This document shows, piece by piece, positions 39,103-49,999 of a stretch of DNA of 64,000 nucleotides; the first letter of the stretch is position 1, and every line of letters starts with the position of its first letter. Location of the stretch: the NCBI GenBank assembly GCA_958496175.1, contig OY292277.1, positions 47,875,050 to 47,939,049 of the forward strand, in the 5' to 3' direction. The notes under the pieces are model-generated. The model saw only the letters and a list, made by a program, of their open reading frames with translations, was not told the origin of the DNA and made no database searches. A program made the translations under genes and the position numbers. This stretch comes from Sisyra terminalis. Taxonomy: Eukaryota > Arthropoda > Insecta > Neuroptera > Sisyridae.

Positions 39103-39534
39103 AATAGGATCACTAATATGTCACCACCTTTAGGAGTCCATCTGGATTATTTGGAAAATGGCCATAGAAGAAAAGAGTTTGGCCTATTCACAATCTAAGC
39201 TAATGTAATTGCTCTTTTCTCCTGATATATTGTGCAGTTATTTCTTGATAGCCTTGTGGTTCATTTTTTTATTTATTAGTTGAAATTACCAAAATGAGAT
39301 TGGAACCATCTGTGGTCTTATTATTTTTTGCAAAAGTTATTAAAACTTATCCAAATTTCATTAATCAGTGGTTATAAGGTAAAAGTCACCTAGCCTTCAT
39401 AACTCAAAGACAAATTGGTCCAAATATAAAGAGGATCATATTAAGTTAATTAACTTAAACACATCATTGAAAACCAAAGAAGAGCATGAGGGAGAAACCA
39501 AAGTATTCTTTAATACAAAAGGTATTATTAATAG

Positions 39535-39877
39535 ATGATAAAATTCAGATCTCAGCTTTTATATTTTTAAATAAGAAGACAATTCAGGTTGTTTAAGATC
39601 GGTTTTTTTATTTAATATTATATTTTTACTATTCAATTAGCTACGTTTCGTTACGTATCGTAACTTCATCGGGCTTCTATAAGAAATTAAAATAATTACA
39701 AAATATGTCAATCATACATAAATTTCAAAATAAATTTCATACATAAGTTTTGAAATTTATGAAATGTATGATTGACATATTTTGTTATTATTTTAATTTT
39801 TTATAGAAGCCTGATGAAGTTACGATACGTAACGAAACGTAGCTAATTGAATAGTAAATATATTAAATAAAAAAACC
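39535..39877. mobile_element. Hammerhead-bearing palindromic element, family A, with 14-bp target duplication
   Basis: GGTATTATTAATAG occurs at 39521-39534 and again at 39878-39891, exactly bordering the element. The arms are inverted copies centred near 39735. The left arm is longer, starting ATGATAAAATTCAGATC; the right arm stops at the poly-A-like AATAAAAAAACC. A long, variable duplication suggests retrotransposition rather than a cut-and-paste transposase. No open frame is present. The family signature is AGACAATTCAGGTTGTTTAA, followed inward by a hammerhead-like motif. Confidence 0.8.
39806..39845 (+). ncRNA. Minimal type I hammerhead ribozyme motif, family A right arm
   Basis: Core CTGATGA is at 39811-39817, followed by one extra A. 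Stem II is GTTACG/CGTAAC (39819-39824 with 39828-39833, loop ATA), then GAAA at 39834-39837. A two-pair self-complementary stem III, ACGT, leads to the cleavage-site A at 39841. AGC at 39808-39810 pairs with GCT at 39842-39844 as stem I. This is the minimal arrangement known from Penelope-like retroelements, where activity is thought to need dimers. The extra A after the core departs from the textbook motif but occurs in all copies here. Confidence 0.65.
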
Positions 39878-39989
39878 GGTATTATTAATAGTTACACTTA
39901 AGGAAGAACCTTAACTAACCTATGGATAAACCCAACTCAAAACTGAGGTTGAAAAAAATAGCAAAATAGTTATAATCCAGTAGATTAAA

Positions 39990-40640
39990 AAGCAAATATT
40001 CAATTAATGAACAAGGAAATACCAAAAGATTATGCCATAATTACGTTAACAGCTTCAATAAATCTGATAATTAAATATGAAAACCAGCAAGGGCTGCGAG
40101 GGTTGAATCTAAACCTATTGAGCCCAAAAGATTGGAAAATTGAAACTAGAGTCAAAGAGGATACAACAAATAAGAATAGCATCCCGCAAGAAAGTAAACT
40201 AAGCCCTATTCTATATATTTTATATACCGCTGATTTTCCAACGACAGTTAATACTGAATCAGAAACCTTTGCAGATGATATACTCATAATTGCTAGGAGT
40301 AAGAATCCCAAAATCGTAAAAGCCAATCTACAGAACCGATTAAATTTAATAGAATCCTAGATGATAAAGTGGAGGATTATATTAAATGAAACGAAAAATG
40401 CTCTTGTTAACTTCACCCTTTGAAGGGGTAATTGTCCATCAATTTATTTAAAAGGCAAGGCTCTTGTAAAATCAGAGTCGAATCGAAGAAAAGAGCCCAA
40501 AACTTACAAAAATTCAAACGATTGAATTGGCTCAACGGTAGAGGGTTGAAATTGCCAAATGAAAACAAAATCCTTTTATATAAAGCTGCTATAACTATCA
40601 TATGGTCCCAAGGATTGAAACTCTAGGTTTGTACCAGTAA
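39990..40640 (+). pseudogene. Jockey-type reverse transcriptase remnant containing FADD box
   Basis: The frame 40007-40360 reads SIPQESKLSPILYILYTADF then ETFADDILIIA, the conserved reverse-transcriptase block around the catalytic FADD. A second frame, 40432-40626, reads KRLNWLNGRGLKLPNENKIL and LYKAAITIIWSQGLKL, the thumb block. The two are separated by a frame break and deletion, so it is inactive. Its 3' half is duplicated in inverse orientation immediately downstream. Confidence 0.8.
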
Positions 40641-41215
40641 ACCTGTTATTGTGATGGATGTGATGCTTTACTAGCGATTATAAATGCATTATGCTGCATC
40701 ACAAATGAAACCCTTTACCAAGACTTAACAATGTGGACCATTCAAAGCTTGATTTGGTCAAAAATCGAGCTTTATTAAGAGAGATTGAGAAACTACTCTA
40801 ACCCAATATTTCACCCTCTACTGAATCTTCTTTTATCTTCTTTTATTCAGTAGAGGATGAAATATTGGGTTAGAGTAGTTTCTCAATCTCTCTTAATAAA
40901 GCTCGATTTTTGACCAAATCAAGCTTTGAATGGTCCACATTGTTAAGTCTTAGTAAAGGGTTTCATTTGTGATGCACCATAGTGCAATTGCAATTGCTAG
41001 TAGAGCATCATAACCATCACAATAGAAGATTTACTGGTACAAACCTAAAGTTTCAATCCTTGGGACCATATGGTAATTATAGCAGCCTTATATAAAAGGA
41101 TTTTGTTTTCTTTTGACATTTTCAACCCACAACTGTTGAGCTAATACAATCGTTTGAATTTTTGTTAGATTTGGGATCTTTTTTTCGCATTGCGGATTCT
41201 TCAGGTAGGCTTTTT
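40450..41215. repeat. Large palindrome: inverted duplication of the Jockey 3' segment
   Basis: Positions about 40450-40826 and 40845-41215 are inverted copies around an 18-base spacer (near CTTCTTTTATCTTCTTTT). The innermost bases (CTCTACTGAAT / ATTCAGTAGAG) are perfect, and divergence rises outward. The right arm therefore encodes the same thumb-region fragment on the minus strand. Confidence 0.8.
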
Positions 41216-41689
41216 GACTAGAGGGGGGCCTAGATATTTTACTGACTCTGAATCTAGAAAAGCCTCCAGAGGAAATAATGGATGTGCAACGCTCATCCAA
41301 ACAGGAGGAGACGGGAAGATTCTTCATCAAGTTATTTTTACCGCCAACGATTCGGTTAATAGATACTCAAAGTAAACAATGACCAATATAAATTTTAAAA
41401 AAATCAGTCATTATATTATCGGGCATATTAATCCATCGTTGGTTTTTATTACAGGTTTATTACAGTTAAATAAGTTTGACCAATAAGAACTAAGAATAAA
41501 GCTAAGAAAAAATAAATTGTCGTTATAAAAAAAAGCTTTTTAAAAGCTCTGAATGAATTTCTGTTTTACTTAAAATTTAATCTTTTAATGCCTCTGGTTA
41601 AATCAGTTTTAATTCTTTTCAAGAAGTTCGAATACAGCAATTTAGAGAATTATTTTTGGAATTTCCGGAAAAGCCTGTATTTGGTATAT
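41216..41689. other. No gene seen
   Basis: Sequence outside the palindrome. The frames at 41088-41330 (minus) and 41190-41375 overlap its outer arm and are not conserved with the other arm. Confidence 0.35.
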
Positions 41690-42260
41690 AGGATACGTAA
41701 TGACACCGAGGGTGAGTCGTGAAGTGGATATGTATTTAGATACATAGTAAGTAGTATCTTTGTGTATGTATTTTAGTGTAACGGCCGCAACGCGTTTATG
41801 GCGCTAGTGGCGACGAAATGAGTTGGAATTAGCTCCAGATTAAAACTGTGACCTCCCTTGTCGCCTATTAGCAGCCGAGTACACTCTCTCATAGACCCCC
41901 CCTCGTCCCAAAGAACAAAACCAACCCCCGTTTGCCCCATTTATATATCAACCCGGTGTTAATTTGTTGCGTCTGTTCTGTTTTGTATGGCTCGAAAGCT
42001 CCAAGCTCGAAAGCTCGCCGGTTTCTCTCTCTCTCTGTCAGTTCGTTAGTCGGACCGTCGGTCCGTTTGTCTGTCTTTTGGTCCGTCTGTCTGGCCGTTC
42101 GGGTACATATATAGGATACGCGGGGTTTTGTACACTCGCCTGGAAAAGTTTGTATTGTGTTGTGCCGCGCATTTCACGTTCACGTTCATTATTTCACTGA
42201 AACGAGCTTTTGTGTTTTCAACAAATTGAAACACCCATAGACCGGTATAATAAAATAAGA
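41690..42260. other. GC-richer island with pyrimidine-rich tract
   Basis: The sequence contains GTAACGGCCGCAACGCGTTT (41779) and a run of CT and GTCC/GTCTG repeats (42020-42090). Overlapping small open frames (41932-42114, 41964-42200, 42046-42267) mostly translate these repeats and were not called. It could be a promoter or enhancer; nothing identifies its gene. Confidence 0.3.
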
Positions 42261-42269
42261 ATGCCACTG

Positions 42270-43295
42270 CTACCTCTAATGGAATGGAATGGGTGCCAAC
42301 CGGTACAAATTTGCTGAGAAGTCTGTAAAATTTTAGCCCATCATTTCCATCTTACCTTGGCCGAAAAAAAGCACCCCTCAGGACACATTAAAAACTTTAA
42401 TTTCTATTTCATTAAATACAACATCCAGTAGGCATTGCAGAGCTTTCGCCATTACGTATTTAGCATAACCAAAAAAAACATAAAAATTTTACTTCAAATT
42501 TATATCAAAACTTTTTTGCTTCGCAATTTTAAAATCGAATATTTAATTATTTCAATTCATCTCTTAAGATATAACTTTTTTCTATTGAAAGCTCAATGAT
42601 TCACATTTCAATGGAAGTATCAAAATTATTATTTTTCCATTGACTAATGGTTCTAATGGTTCTACAACTTGTTGACGGTTTGAACATTAAAATGCCATAA
42701 GCCAATGAATTCAATAAGTTCAAGAAAATGTACCAAAAAGTGCAATATAATTATGATTGAAAAAGTCAGATCTAACCTCAGAATAATCCATCAAGGAAAT
42801 ATAAGATTGCTTTTCTATAGACCCTAATTATTGTCTATAAACCCTATCTATATCCCTTTTGTCTAAATATTATAAAACTAAATTTGTATGGATATAAGTA
42901 CCATGAGGTGCCCAAGAAAATCATTAAGAAATAGTAGATAAAAATAAATAATTTTGAAGTGAAAACTTCTTTAGCATCGTTGTGACTTGAAATTTTATGA
43001 ATCGGAAACGGAAAGCGGCAATAAAAAAATAAAACACAAACATAAATCTATAAGATTTAACATGAGAAAGAATGAGATACGAAACATTAGTATTTCTTAT
43101 GGTTGCGCGCCTGCGTATTACGTTACTTGAGAATGATTTTCATAGCGACCAATAACAACCGTGTTAAATTGCTTATTATAATTGTGAGCATAAACATTTC
43201 ATTATTTTAATAAAACTAATTTTCAGTTTGCCGTTAATGAATACGAATTATTATCATGATTATCAAAAACAAGTAAAGAAAACAAGGCTATAAAG
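42270..43295. other. No gene seen
   Basis: AT-rich sequence upstream of the Helitron-like relic; may contain its 5' part. Confidence 0.35.
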
Positions 43296-43740
43296 ATGCT
43301 AAAAAGTTCAACAGAACGTGTTCGTGAATTTCGGGCACGCCGAAAAGTATTATTAAATAAGAAAAATAATAGTTCTTATACGTTTAATAATGATTCGACT
43401 GTGCAAAATTGTGAAAATGATGCTAGTAAGTACTTAAATATTTTCTAATTGCATATTTCGTTTCTAATCACGAAATTTCAATAAAATAAAAGTTAATTTA
43501 AAATTAATTCTAATAGCACATAATATTACGAACTGTTTTTCAGGTGCTACTCAAATGAATGTACAGCCAATTCCTTAGGTACTCACAATTTCGACGAAAT
43601 AAAATTGCTCATGAAGAATTTCGTTAAAAATTTTTTAACAATATGTTCGGTCATAATATGTGCTACTTTTGTGAACGATTGTGATTCCAACGAAATTTAA
43701 AACCCCAATGCCCAGGACATGAAGATCTTTAATGGATAAT
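43296..43740 (+). pseudogene. Helitron-like element 5' coding remnant with an apparent intron
   Basis: ATG at 43296 opens MLKSSTERVREFRARRKVLL, the ERVREFRAR type of N-terminus seen in insect Helitron/PIF1 helicase-like proteins. Exon 43296-43425 can splice (GTAAGT donor, TTTTTCAG acceptor) to 43544, but then stops at 43576-43578. Shortly after, in other frames, come FRRNKIAHEEF and NNMFGHNMCYFCERL (about 43631-43680), resembling the FGH.C.VCDRLWF motif of the same proteins. The helicase part is absent. Confidence 0.5.
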
Positions 43741-44109
43741 AATTCAAAATTCTAATGCAAATGATTATATTTTACTGTGCTGCAGGTATATTCAATCAAT
43801 CGAGAAAAATATAATTTTCAACGATGTCCAAATACAATAGTTTCAAATATTAAACGATACCTACATCTTTACCACCACTGGATTTATTTCATGCTTCCAT
43901 TACCCTAAGCTCTCGTATCATTTATCGAAAATGCAAATTTGGATTCAGGATAAATTTATGTAATATATATGTTGATAAATCGTAAAATAAACCCTACAAT
44001 TATCCTACTCATAAAATCTTACATTCGTCTCAATATCTGGAAGTTCATATTTCTTAAAGGTTTCACTTCTACCGCGTGTGAACTGCACACATATGTTTTT
44101 TCAAAAAAA

Positions 44110-45622
44110 ATTAAGTATAGAGCTTTTTCCCATATTTTCTTTTTTAGAAAAATATAAGCCAAAGTTTGTTTTCCCAATTGAAAAAGAAGCTTTACATTAG
44201 AGAAAAATGTTTTAGAAATCCAGCAATAATATAATCGTTTTCTAGAAAAATTGGTTCTAATTGTTGAAAGCTTTTTCAACCCTATTTTGTCTTCACTATA
44301 GCGCGGTGTCCGGAATTTTTGATTTGCAGCAATTAAAACGATTTTACCATAGAAATCCTAAAGTAAATAACGAGGATAATAATAATAAAATTTAGAGAAT
44401 ATGGCGATTATCAGCCATTTTGAACAACCATAACGGCCAAAGCTTATATTATCGCTTATATGTCTGAACGTGTGTTAGTAATAATGGAGCCATACATGCA
44501 GTGCCCCTGGTGACCATTAATCTTACTACCCTTTGGTGAGGTTGAACCCCATTCGGATTCGGGAATGGACTATGGACTCGATTCCACATCCACCTCTCCC
44601 ACTCAATGCCTCCAAACAATCCATAAGAGCAAAACGGAGAGAGAAAATGGGATAAATAGATGGAACGCACTGGTGGCGATATTCGCCTAGCGGCCGTTTG
44701 GTGCACTACACTTTTAATTAACATCGCTAAATCGCTTAATGTGTCCCCAGACATTACTTTAATCTGGCACTAATTAGAACCAGCCATACTCCCTGTTAAG
44801 GACTCATCTCGTACTCGCAACTTTTAACGACTAACCATCTACCCACCAGCCACCCCATTCTCCAGACGAACAGGGGGTTGTATCCTGTTCAACTTCCCCC
44901 GACTTTTACCACCGTTTCACCCCTCCAAGGACTCGTTTATTAAGTTAGTCGTTCTAGTGTGTTCATATTTGAAAGCTCTCGATCTCGTTTTAACTGCCAA
45001 GCTTTTATGACTAATTCTTTTCATTTTCTCTTTCTGTTTTATCTAAGAAATATCTTCCCAACTTTACCTACTATATATAGATAAAGACAAATGTATGTGT
45101 TAGATATGAACGTAGTAAACTTTTACAGTGTAACCTATCATAACTGTATCAATTTTTCATCTACTTTGTAAACTTTTTGATGAGATTCGAATCTTTAAAT
45201 CAAATATTCGAAGCTTTTAAAGCTTTTTTTTTGTATAATAATAATAGTAACGATGATTTTGCTTCCCTTAATCCATAAGTGGTTGCAATCTAGTATAAAA
45301 AGAATTGTAAGCTTTATTGATTTCATCAAGTTCTTAACATAACTATTTTAAGTATCTATTGTTACTATTGTAAGTCCTAAAGTACTTCAGGATTTCCATG
45401 GTAAAATTGTTTTAACTGCTGCAAATCAAAAATTCCGGACACCGCGCTATAGTGAAGAGGGTTAAAAAAGCATCCAACAATTAGATCAATTTTTTTTAGT
45501 AAACCATTACATTGTTGCTGGGTTTCTAAAACATTTTTCAGTAATACAAAGCTTCTTTTTCATTTAGAAAAACAAACTTTAGTGTATATCTCTTTGAAAA
45601 GGAAAATATGGAGAAAAGCTCT
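44110..45622. repeat. Long inverted repeat (arms about 225-250 bp) enclosing a GC-rich segment
   Basis: The left arm 44110-44363 and right arm 45399-45622 are inverted copies. Landmark sequence: GTCCGGAATTTTTGATTTGC on the left and its complement on the right, plus CGCGCTATAGTGAAGA. The 1035-bp interior does not look transposon-like and includes a GC-richer block (44450-44960). Either this is one element that captured host sequence, or two copies inserted in opposite orientation. Confidence 0.7.
44450..44960. other. GC-richer block inside the 44.1-45.6 kb inverted repeat
   Basis: Sequence such as CAGTGCCCCTGGTGACCATT and CCACCAGCCACCCCATTCTC is far less AT-rich than either arm. A 101-residue minus-strand frame (44449-44754) has no known domain. 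It may be captured or flanked host regulatory DNA. Confidence 0.3.
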
Positions 45623-45639
45623 ACACCTAAGCTCCATAC

Positions 45640-46020
45640 TAGGCATCATGGAAGTGTTGGCAATGAGAGCAAGTGGACGAAACGTTAAAAAGGGCAACCA
45701 CCCTTAAACTTCTCGACAAAAGACACAAATCAAGATTAAAATCTTAAATACCTGAGCCAGTATTTAGAAGAATACACCTCAAAAAGTACCTATGTTTTGG
45801 AACTCAATTCAGGATATATCCCCGATCGAATCCTTGCCAAGAAATAACGCAGTGGCTATAACGAGACTCAAAACAGGATATATAAGGATGATAGATCAAC
45901 ATTTAATGCAGGAGGGAACCCTAATTGTTGCGAATGTAAAGAAGTGCTTACTTTTTGTCATCTTCTAATCGACTGCATAGCCTTGGTCCCTTGGAAAAAG
46001 AGAGAGGAAAAGTAAGCAAA
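45640..46020 (+). pseudogene. Non-LTR retrotransposon C-terminal remnant
   Basis: Pieces such as RLKTGYIRMIDQHLMQEG (about 45868-45922) followed, after a frameshift, by NCCECKEVLTFCHLLIDC match the RL(R/K)TGH..L...HL...P.C..C...LT..H.L..C segment at the C-terminus of many insect retroelement ORF2 proteins. It begins beside the right arm of the 44-45.6 kb inverted repeat. Stops and shifts make it a pseudogene. Confidence 0.6.
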
Positions 46021-46729
46021 GCTAACCTTTTTATTGCTTGTTTTATACTTAAGTAGGATAAGGACATGACCTTAGAATTAAGCTTAGCAAAAAGAATTGT
46101 TTTCAAAAGTGGCCGAACTGCTAATTAAAATTTAAAGTGAAAATAACTAAATAATTACGACCCATAATCAAATGTAACTAAACAAAGGTGGTCTACAATA
46201 TAGTCTGCTAACTAAAAGTTAATAAAAGACCTAATTTAAAAACCAACCTTATATATTAAACGAGCAATTGTTGTATGAATGTATGTGTTTTGGTTTCTGA
46301 AAATCAAAAACGATAAAATCAAGAAAAATTATTGCACCATCTATTGATGTAACATTTCACTATGTTCCAGTATGAATATGAACTAATATAACAATCAATT
46401 TCAATTGTTATTCCATTCTTTTACGCAAAAGTTTTTTGAAATAATTTTAAACAACTGTAAATAACATTTTCTTCCTCGCCAATGGACGAATGATTCGAAA
46501 AATGTTTGGAAATTATGACTTGGTGAACAAAATAAGTTTTGTTTTTCCAAATTTGGTATCATACCTAAAGATCCATGATCTAACAACAAAAAGAAAACCA
46601 CCGAGTTGAACTCGGTTGTCCAGGTACCTACTGTTAACAATACAACCAATTATACCAAATATAAGTGGATTAATGATAATTAACCGAATTTATTCTAAAA
46701 AAAAGATCCATTTTTACATCGAACATCTT
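46021..46729. other. No gene seen
   Basis: AT-rich spacer; the 82-residue minus-strand frame at 46401-46649 has no recognised domain. Confidence 0.35.
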
Positions 46730-47560
46730 CCTGAAATCCTTCCATATAATTGGTGGCTCCTATCAACGAATTAGTATTCTTTGGCCATAAATTCAACTTT
46801 GCCAATCCTATATGATTCTAGGGAATTTTGCTAGGGATAGACAACGATTGAAGGTTCATTTCTTTTGATTCGGATTTTTTTTAAATCCAAATTTTGTGTA
46901 TATTCCTCAGAACAGTAATATAGTGCCCATCCATTGCTTCAGTTATGCTTAAGATGGACCCGAATAAAAGGATGGCGAATCTATTAACCTCTTCTTTCTC
47001 ACGTGAATATTGACAAAAAGAGCTTTTGGGTTGAAAAACATGGGAAAAACTTGGATATTTGAAGGCTATCTGTAGAAATATTTTCACTCATGTACAATTA
47101 TTGGTGAATCATGTGAATATGGACCAATGATGCTTAAGCGACTTTATTCCAAAAAAAAGATCCATTTTTATAGCAAGCACCTTTCCGAAATCCTTCAATA
47201 TAATTTGTGGCTCCCATCAACAAATTAGTATCCTTTGGCCATAAATTCTTCTTTGCCAATCATTCTATGATTCTAGAGAAATTTGCTATGGATCAACAAC
47301 GATTAAAGGATCATTTCTGTTGATTCTGATTTTTTTTTAAATCCAAATTTTGTGTATTTTCCTCAGAAAAGTAATAGAGTATTATTCATTACTTGTGTTA
47401 TGCTTAAGATGGATCCGTTTAGTAAAAGGATGGCTAATCTGTTAAACTTTTCTTTCTCACGTGAATATTGACAAAGAGAGCTTTTGGGTTGAGAAATATA
47501 GGAAAAACTTGGATATTTGAAGTCTATTTGAAGAAATATCTTTACTGAAGTGGAATTAAT
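46730..47560. repeat. Tandem duplication, about 450-bp unit
   Basis: TTCTTTGGCCATAAATTCAA (46777) and TCCTTTGGCCATAAATTCTT (47230) lie in two copies that share the surrounding TCAACRAATTAGTATYCTTT, ATCCAAATTTTGTGTAT and GGAAAAACTTGGATATTTGA blocks in order. Confidence 0.7.
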
Positions 47561-47923
47561 GGCGAATCAAGTGAATAATATGGAAAAAAGCTACTTTTAT
47601 TTTCCTCTTTTGCAACAATTGTTCATTTAATTGATTTTATAGAGCAAATAATTTTTGTGGATTAAAATCGTCCAACTTGACCAATTGGCAGTTGGATGCT
47701 GATGTTTTGAAAAAACTTAAGGGAAAGTTGTAAAAATTTTACACGAAAAATCGATCAGCCAAGGTTCCTGCCTGATATATCTTTGGTATAACAAGAATAT
47801 TCATCTTCCAATCGATACCTAATGCTAATTCTTATAATTTCAATGATTTATTGTTAATATTTTAAGTAAAAACTAATGAGCTTTCCATTCTGCATCCCTG
47901 TGGTATCTTTATAAAAAGAATTT

Positions 47924-48073
47924 GGGACTCAAGTGTACTTTAGCACACCCACAATCTGGCAATGTTGCATTTTCGACTTTGTTTTTAATTTAATTCACGG
48001 AATTTTTGTTAATTAAATTCTAATATGGTATAATTCTCTCTTTTGTGGCTAAATTTTCATTATGGACCGATTT
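47924..48073. mobile_element. Truncated copy of the 61.3 kb MITE
   Basis: GGACTCAAGTGTACTTTAGC followed by ACAATCTGGCAATGTTGCAT matches the 61.3 kb element in the opposite orientation and continues to TTATGGACCGATTTG, where homology ends. The far terminal arm is missing. Confidence 0.65.
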
Positions 48074-48299
48074 GCCTGAAATTTGGAGCCGAATCTGGAA
48101 CATAAACAAGTTTTACTGTAATCAACTAATTGATTTTCTACTACTGTAATTAATTCGTTTTTCCCCGAACTGCGAATAAATGAAACTCGAAAAAAAACCA
48201 TTCCCTATCTCACTAATTTAACGTATTTCGATCAATTTTCGATTTTTTTTTTACTCTCCTTTATTTTTTCATTTCATTCGTACTATCCAACAACTTTAT

Positions 48300-48660
48300 A
48301 ATCATAATGTAGACGTGACATATCCGTAAGAAAATTATCCTCACCCTCGAATGGCAAAAAGGGCGTTGAAGATGGGGATGAAATGGATGGCACGGGAAGA
48401 TGGTTGGTGAGGACACAGCACTGACATTTGCGACGTATAATGACGGCCATTTATTTTAACGATCGTCTTAATTGAAACAATGAAACTTTTGTCAAGAGTA
48501 CGATCTGTATAAATATTGCGTAGAATTTTCATTGGCACAACGGGTATAAACGGTGCTAATTCAAGAATGGGGCACACGAAGATGGGGGAGGTGAGGGAAT
48601 CAATGGGGGAATGGAAGTTGGGAGCGAACTGGCAATGAAACGGGAATATAGAGTCGGTGG
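48300..48660. other. GC-richer block, candidate cis-regulatory sequence
   Basis: It includes TTAACGATCGTCTTAATTGA (48456) with homeodomain-like cores, and purine-rich GGGGGAGGTGAGGG (48581). The short minus-strand frame 48341-48577 has no domain. Nothing ties it to a gene. Confidence 0.25.
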
Positions 48661-48874
48661 TTTCGGGTTTAGGGAAAATCCTTGGAAAAACTAATTGAAA
48701 AAATGATCTATGTTTGGAATTTTTGATTTGATGTATGATGGCTTACGTTTGCTAGTATTTAGTAGAGGAATTCCTTGAAAAGAGGATCAGAAAATGATAT
48801 AGTTTTTGAGATTTACCTCATATAAAAAAATTGAAATCTGAGATTAAATTTTTAGTGAGGTCATTGTTAATTGT

Positions 48875-49182
48875 ATGAAGACAATTCAGGTTGTTTAAGA
48901 TCGAGTTTTTTTTATTTAATATTTTTACTTTTCAATTAGCTACGTTTCGTTACGTATCGTAACTTCATCATGTGTGTAATTTTTTAATTTTTATTTATTT
49001 ATTGAACTTAAATTGAAAATATTATATTTTTGTGAATCAAGAAGCCTGATGAAGTTACGGTACGTAACGAAACGTAGCTAATTGAATAGTAAAATATTAA
49101 ATAAAAAAAAAACTGATTTTAAACATCCTGATTTGTCTTCTTATTTAATAAAAGCAGTGATCTGAATTTTATCATCTATTTT
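48875..49182. mobile_element. Hammerhead-bearing palindromic element, family A, second copy
   Basis: The inverted arms share the family signature (ACAATTCAGGTTGTTTAAGA on the left, its degraded complement on the right). They are bordered by TTAATTGT at 48867-48874 and 49183-49190, a possible 8-bp target duplication. Here the right arm is the longer one, the reverse of the 39.5 kb copy. The left-arm hammerhead core is damaged (C3 is A). Confidence 0.7.
49041..49080 (+). ncRNA. Minimal type I hammerhead ribozyme motif, family A second copy
   Basis: CTGATGA is at 49046-49052, an extra A follows, stem II is GTTACG/CGTAAC with loop GTA, then GAAA, stem III ACGT and cleavage-site A. GC(T) after the site pairs with AGC before the core. 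Compared with the 39.8 kb copy, only the stem-II loop differs, so all pairing is retained. Confidence 0.65.
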
Positions 49183-49199
49183 TTAATTGTTGCAACAGC

Positions 49200-49999
49200 T
49201 ATGTTATCTAATTGACCATAAATTTTTAATATAAACTAAACCATCCATTAGAATGATTAGAGTGAATTACCTTGATTGATAATGAAAGGGTACAGAAAAA
49301 AATGTTAACTCTCGTAAACATACATTTTCCCCCATTTTCTAGTTCACTACTGCAATTTGTTAACGACGAAAAAAAATCATCAAAAGATATGATCACACCT
49401 TATCACGTACGGTTCGATGCGATAAATTATTTATTTAATGATTATTGAATTTAAAATCCCATGTCAACCTCCGCTCCACCGCGCCCTAATCGGCCTACAA
49501 ACATTTCAAATCAGCTAAATCGATTCAAATAACGAAAAAAAATTATATAAATTGGATAGAATGTGCTTTAAATAAAAAACGGGAAGCAACAGATGATAAT
49601 ATTTACATACAAATTACAACATATGTCACATTAATTTATTATAATAGACTGAGGGTTCAGTGATAAGAAATCAATTTTGCTGCCAACTTTGCACGCATTT
49701 TTTCATATATGATAGAGACATAAAGTTAATTATGTTTTGCAAATATTACCACCACATTAAAGCGTAAAATTTTACGTTTTTTTTTTGAATCCTAACTATA
49801 AAAGTTTGTTATACTTTCGTTGCATAAAATCGATGAATCAGTTTTAAAAATATCGATGTTCTTATATCGATGTTTTTGTAAGCGATGTTGCATCCCTAAT
49901 TATATCCCAAACTAGGGTCTTAATAGAGTTTCTATAGGGATGGCTCAAAAATTTCTAGTCGAAGTAATGCCTTTAACAAAATAATCAGAACATAAGATC
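49200..49999. other. No gene seen
   Basis: AT-rich intergenic sequence; 49470-49500 is briefly GC-richer (CCGCTCCACCGCGCCCTAAT). Confidence 0.35.

Noticed and set aside
42020..42100. Possible direct-repeat array of CRISPR-like spacing
   Set aside because: The GTCTG/GTCC/CT units are simple pyrimidine-rich repeats without unique spacers, in a eukaryotic genome.
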